A stretch of 39,355 nucleotides of DNA from Conexivisphaera sp046536535. GTDB lineage: Archaea; Thermoproteota; Nitrososphaeria; Conexivisphaerales; Conexivisphaeraceae. Positions 38,938-39,355 of this stretch are shown here, one piece after another. Every line of letters begins with the position of its first letter. Within the stretch, counting starts at the first letter, position 1. The translations under genes and the position numbers were made by a program. The stretch lies in assembly GCA_046536535.1 (NCBI GenBank), contig JAWDMO010000004.1, forward strand, positions 1-39,355, read 5' to 3'. A model generated the notes under the pieces. The model searched no databases and was not told the origin of the DNA. It saw only the letters and a list, made by a program, of their open reading frames with translations.

Positions 38938-39355
38938 ATGGTAAATGAAAATATCGATATAGATGACCTCGACATGAGGATCCTGGGGCTGCTGGAGGAG
39001 GACTGCACGCTATCCTACAGGGAGATCGCCGAGAGGCTCAGTAGGAGCATGTGGTCGGTGAGGGATCGCATCGACGCCATGAGGAGGCGCGGCGTCATAA
39101 GGGGCTGCAGGGGGGTGATCGACTACGGGTTGATCGGGCAGAGGTGCACGATGGCCCTCAGCTTCAACGTCCATCCGGACCGCGTGGAGGAGGCCGAGAG
39201 GCTACTGCGCGGCAGCGGCGACGTCAAGGATCTTCTGATAAAGAGCGGGGATCGCCGCTTCTTCGCGGTGATCGTCGGCAGGGAATGCGGGGAGCTCCGC
39301 AGGCGCATACTGAACGATATGGCGAAGGTCATAGGCATGTACGACGTGGAGCTCG
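38938..39355 (+). CDS. Lrp/AsnC-family transcriptional regulator (partial, runs off the window)
   Basis: ATG at 38938; the first ~65 residues form the Lrp HTH: IDDLDMRILGLLEEDCTLSY, REIAERLSRSMWSVRDRIDA (recognition helix) and MRRRGVIRGCRGVIDYGLIG, followed by the RAM-like ligand-binding strand (CTMALSFNVHPDRV, RRFFAVIVGRECGEL). The 3' end lies beyond 39355. Family pattern clear; ligand unknown. Confidence 0.85.
   Translation, partial: MVNENIDIDDLDMRILGLLEEDCTLSYREIAERLSRSMWSVRDRIDAMRRRGVIRGCRGVIDYGLIGQRCTMALSFNVHPDRVEEAERLLRGSGDVKDLLIKSGDRRFFAVIVGRECGELRRRILNDMAKVIGMYDVEL

Noticed and set aside
1..39355. CRISPR array, rRNA genes, toxin-antitoxin pair, complete insertion sequence
   Set aside because: I saw no regularly spaced direct repeats, no rRNA-like stretches, no TA-type pair and no intact tnpA or tnpB. 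The repeats present are tnpB-type remnants.

Overview
The window is about 39.4 kb of GC-rich DNA from an archaeon. The evidence is the gene content: uS10, MCM, a GINS subunit, the RFC small subunit, a Tfx-type regulator, archease, HtpX, a DPAGT1-like GPT and a tRNA-Asp with an intron in the anticodon loop. A TATA box sits 25-30 nt in front of many starts, so many genes look leaderless, and several starts are GTG or TTG. Arg AGG and Ile ATA codons are frequent. Together these suggest a thermophilic member of the TACK/Thermoproteota side (a Conexivisphaera-like lineage is one possibility), but I cannot fix the lineage from sequence reading alone.

Layout. 0-7.2 kb: GPT sugar-phosphate transferase, an OB-fold protein, rpsJ, a K+-independent membrane pyrophosphatase, acylphosphatase, a Tfx regulator, and an RsmB/NOP-type m5C methyltransferase overlapping a PUA-domain protein. 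7.9-12 kb: a tightly overlapped four-gene operon (PLP fold-type II enzyme, DUF1611 P-loop enzyme, PP-loop ATP-pyrophosphatase with a Cys motif, GNAT acetyltransferase) whose pathway I do not recognise; it is the best candidate for an undescribed system here. 11.8-20.7 kb: two divergent operons that together form an almost complete siroheme-dependent (Ahb) heme pathway. The minus-strand arm is a fused siroheme decarboxylase AhbA-AhbB, AhbC, HemB, HemL and a SUMT (CobA). The plus-strand arm is HemC, HemD, precorrin-2 dehydrogenase and AhbD. Glutamyl-tRNA reductase and a dedicated ferrochelatase are not in the window. 21-30 kb: HtpX, Nudix hydrolase, tRNA-Pro, a helical protein split by a -1 frameshift at a G6 run, a MoeA-like/archease/AdkA-like-NDT operon, phosphohexomutase, DUF429, DUF134 and a DUF4382 surface protein. 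30.3-35.7 kb: a 48-codon leaderless gene, HisRS overlapping RFC small subunit, and GINS overlapping MCM. 36-39.4 kb: tRNA-Lys, an MFS transporter, an intron-containing tRNA-Asp, a NifX-like protein with a His-rich tail, and the start of an Lrp/AsnC regulator that runs off the end.

The second theme is mobile-element debris. At least seven intergenic spots carry short 3' ends of IS200/IS605-type tnpB genes and/or their right-end hairpins. No intact tnpA or tnpB is present. Two copies, flanking GINS-MCM, are nearly identical over about 95 nt. Two others share the same fused hairpin block, which suggests internally deleted, formerly mobile derivatives rather than random decay.

All functional calls come from motif recognition by eye; no database search was run.
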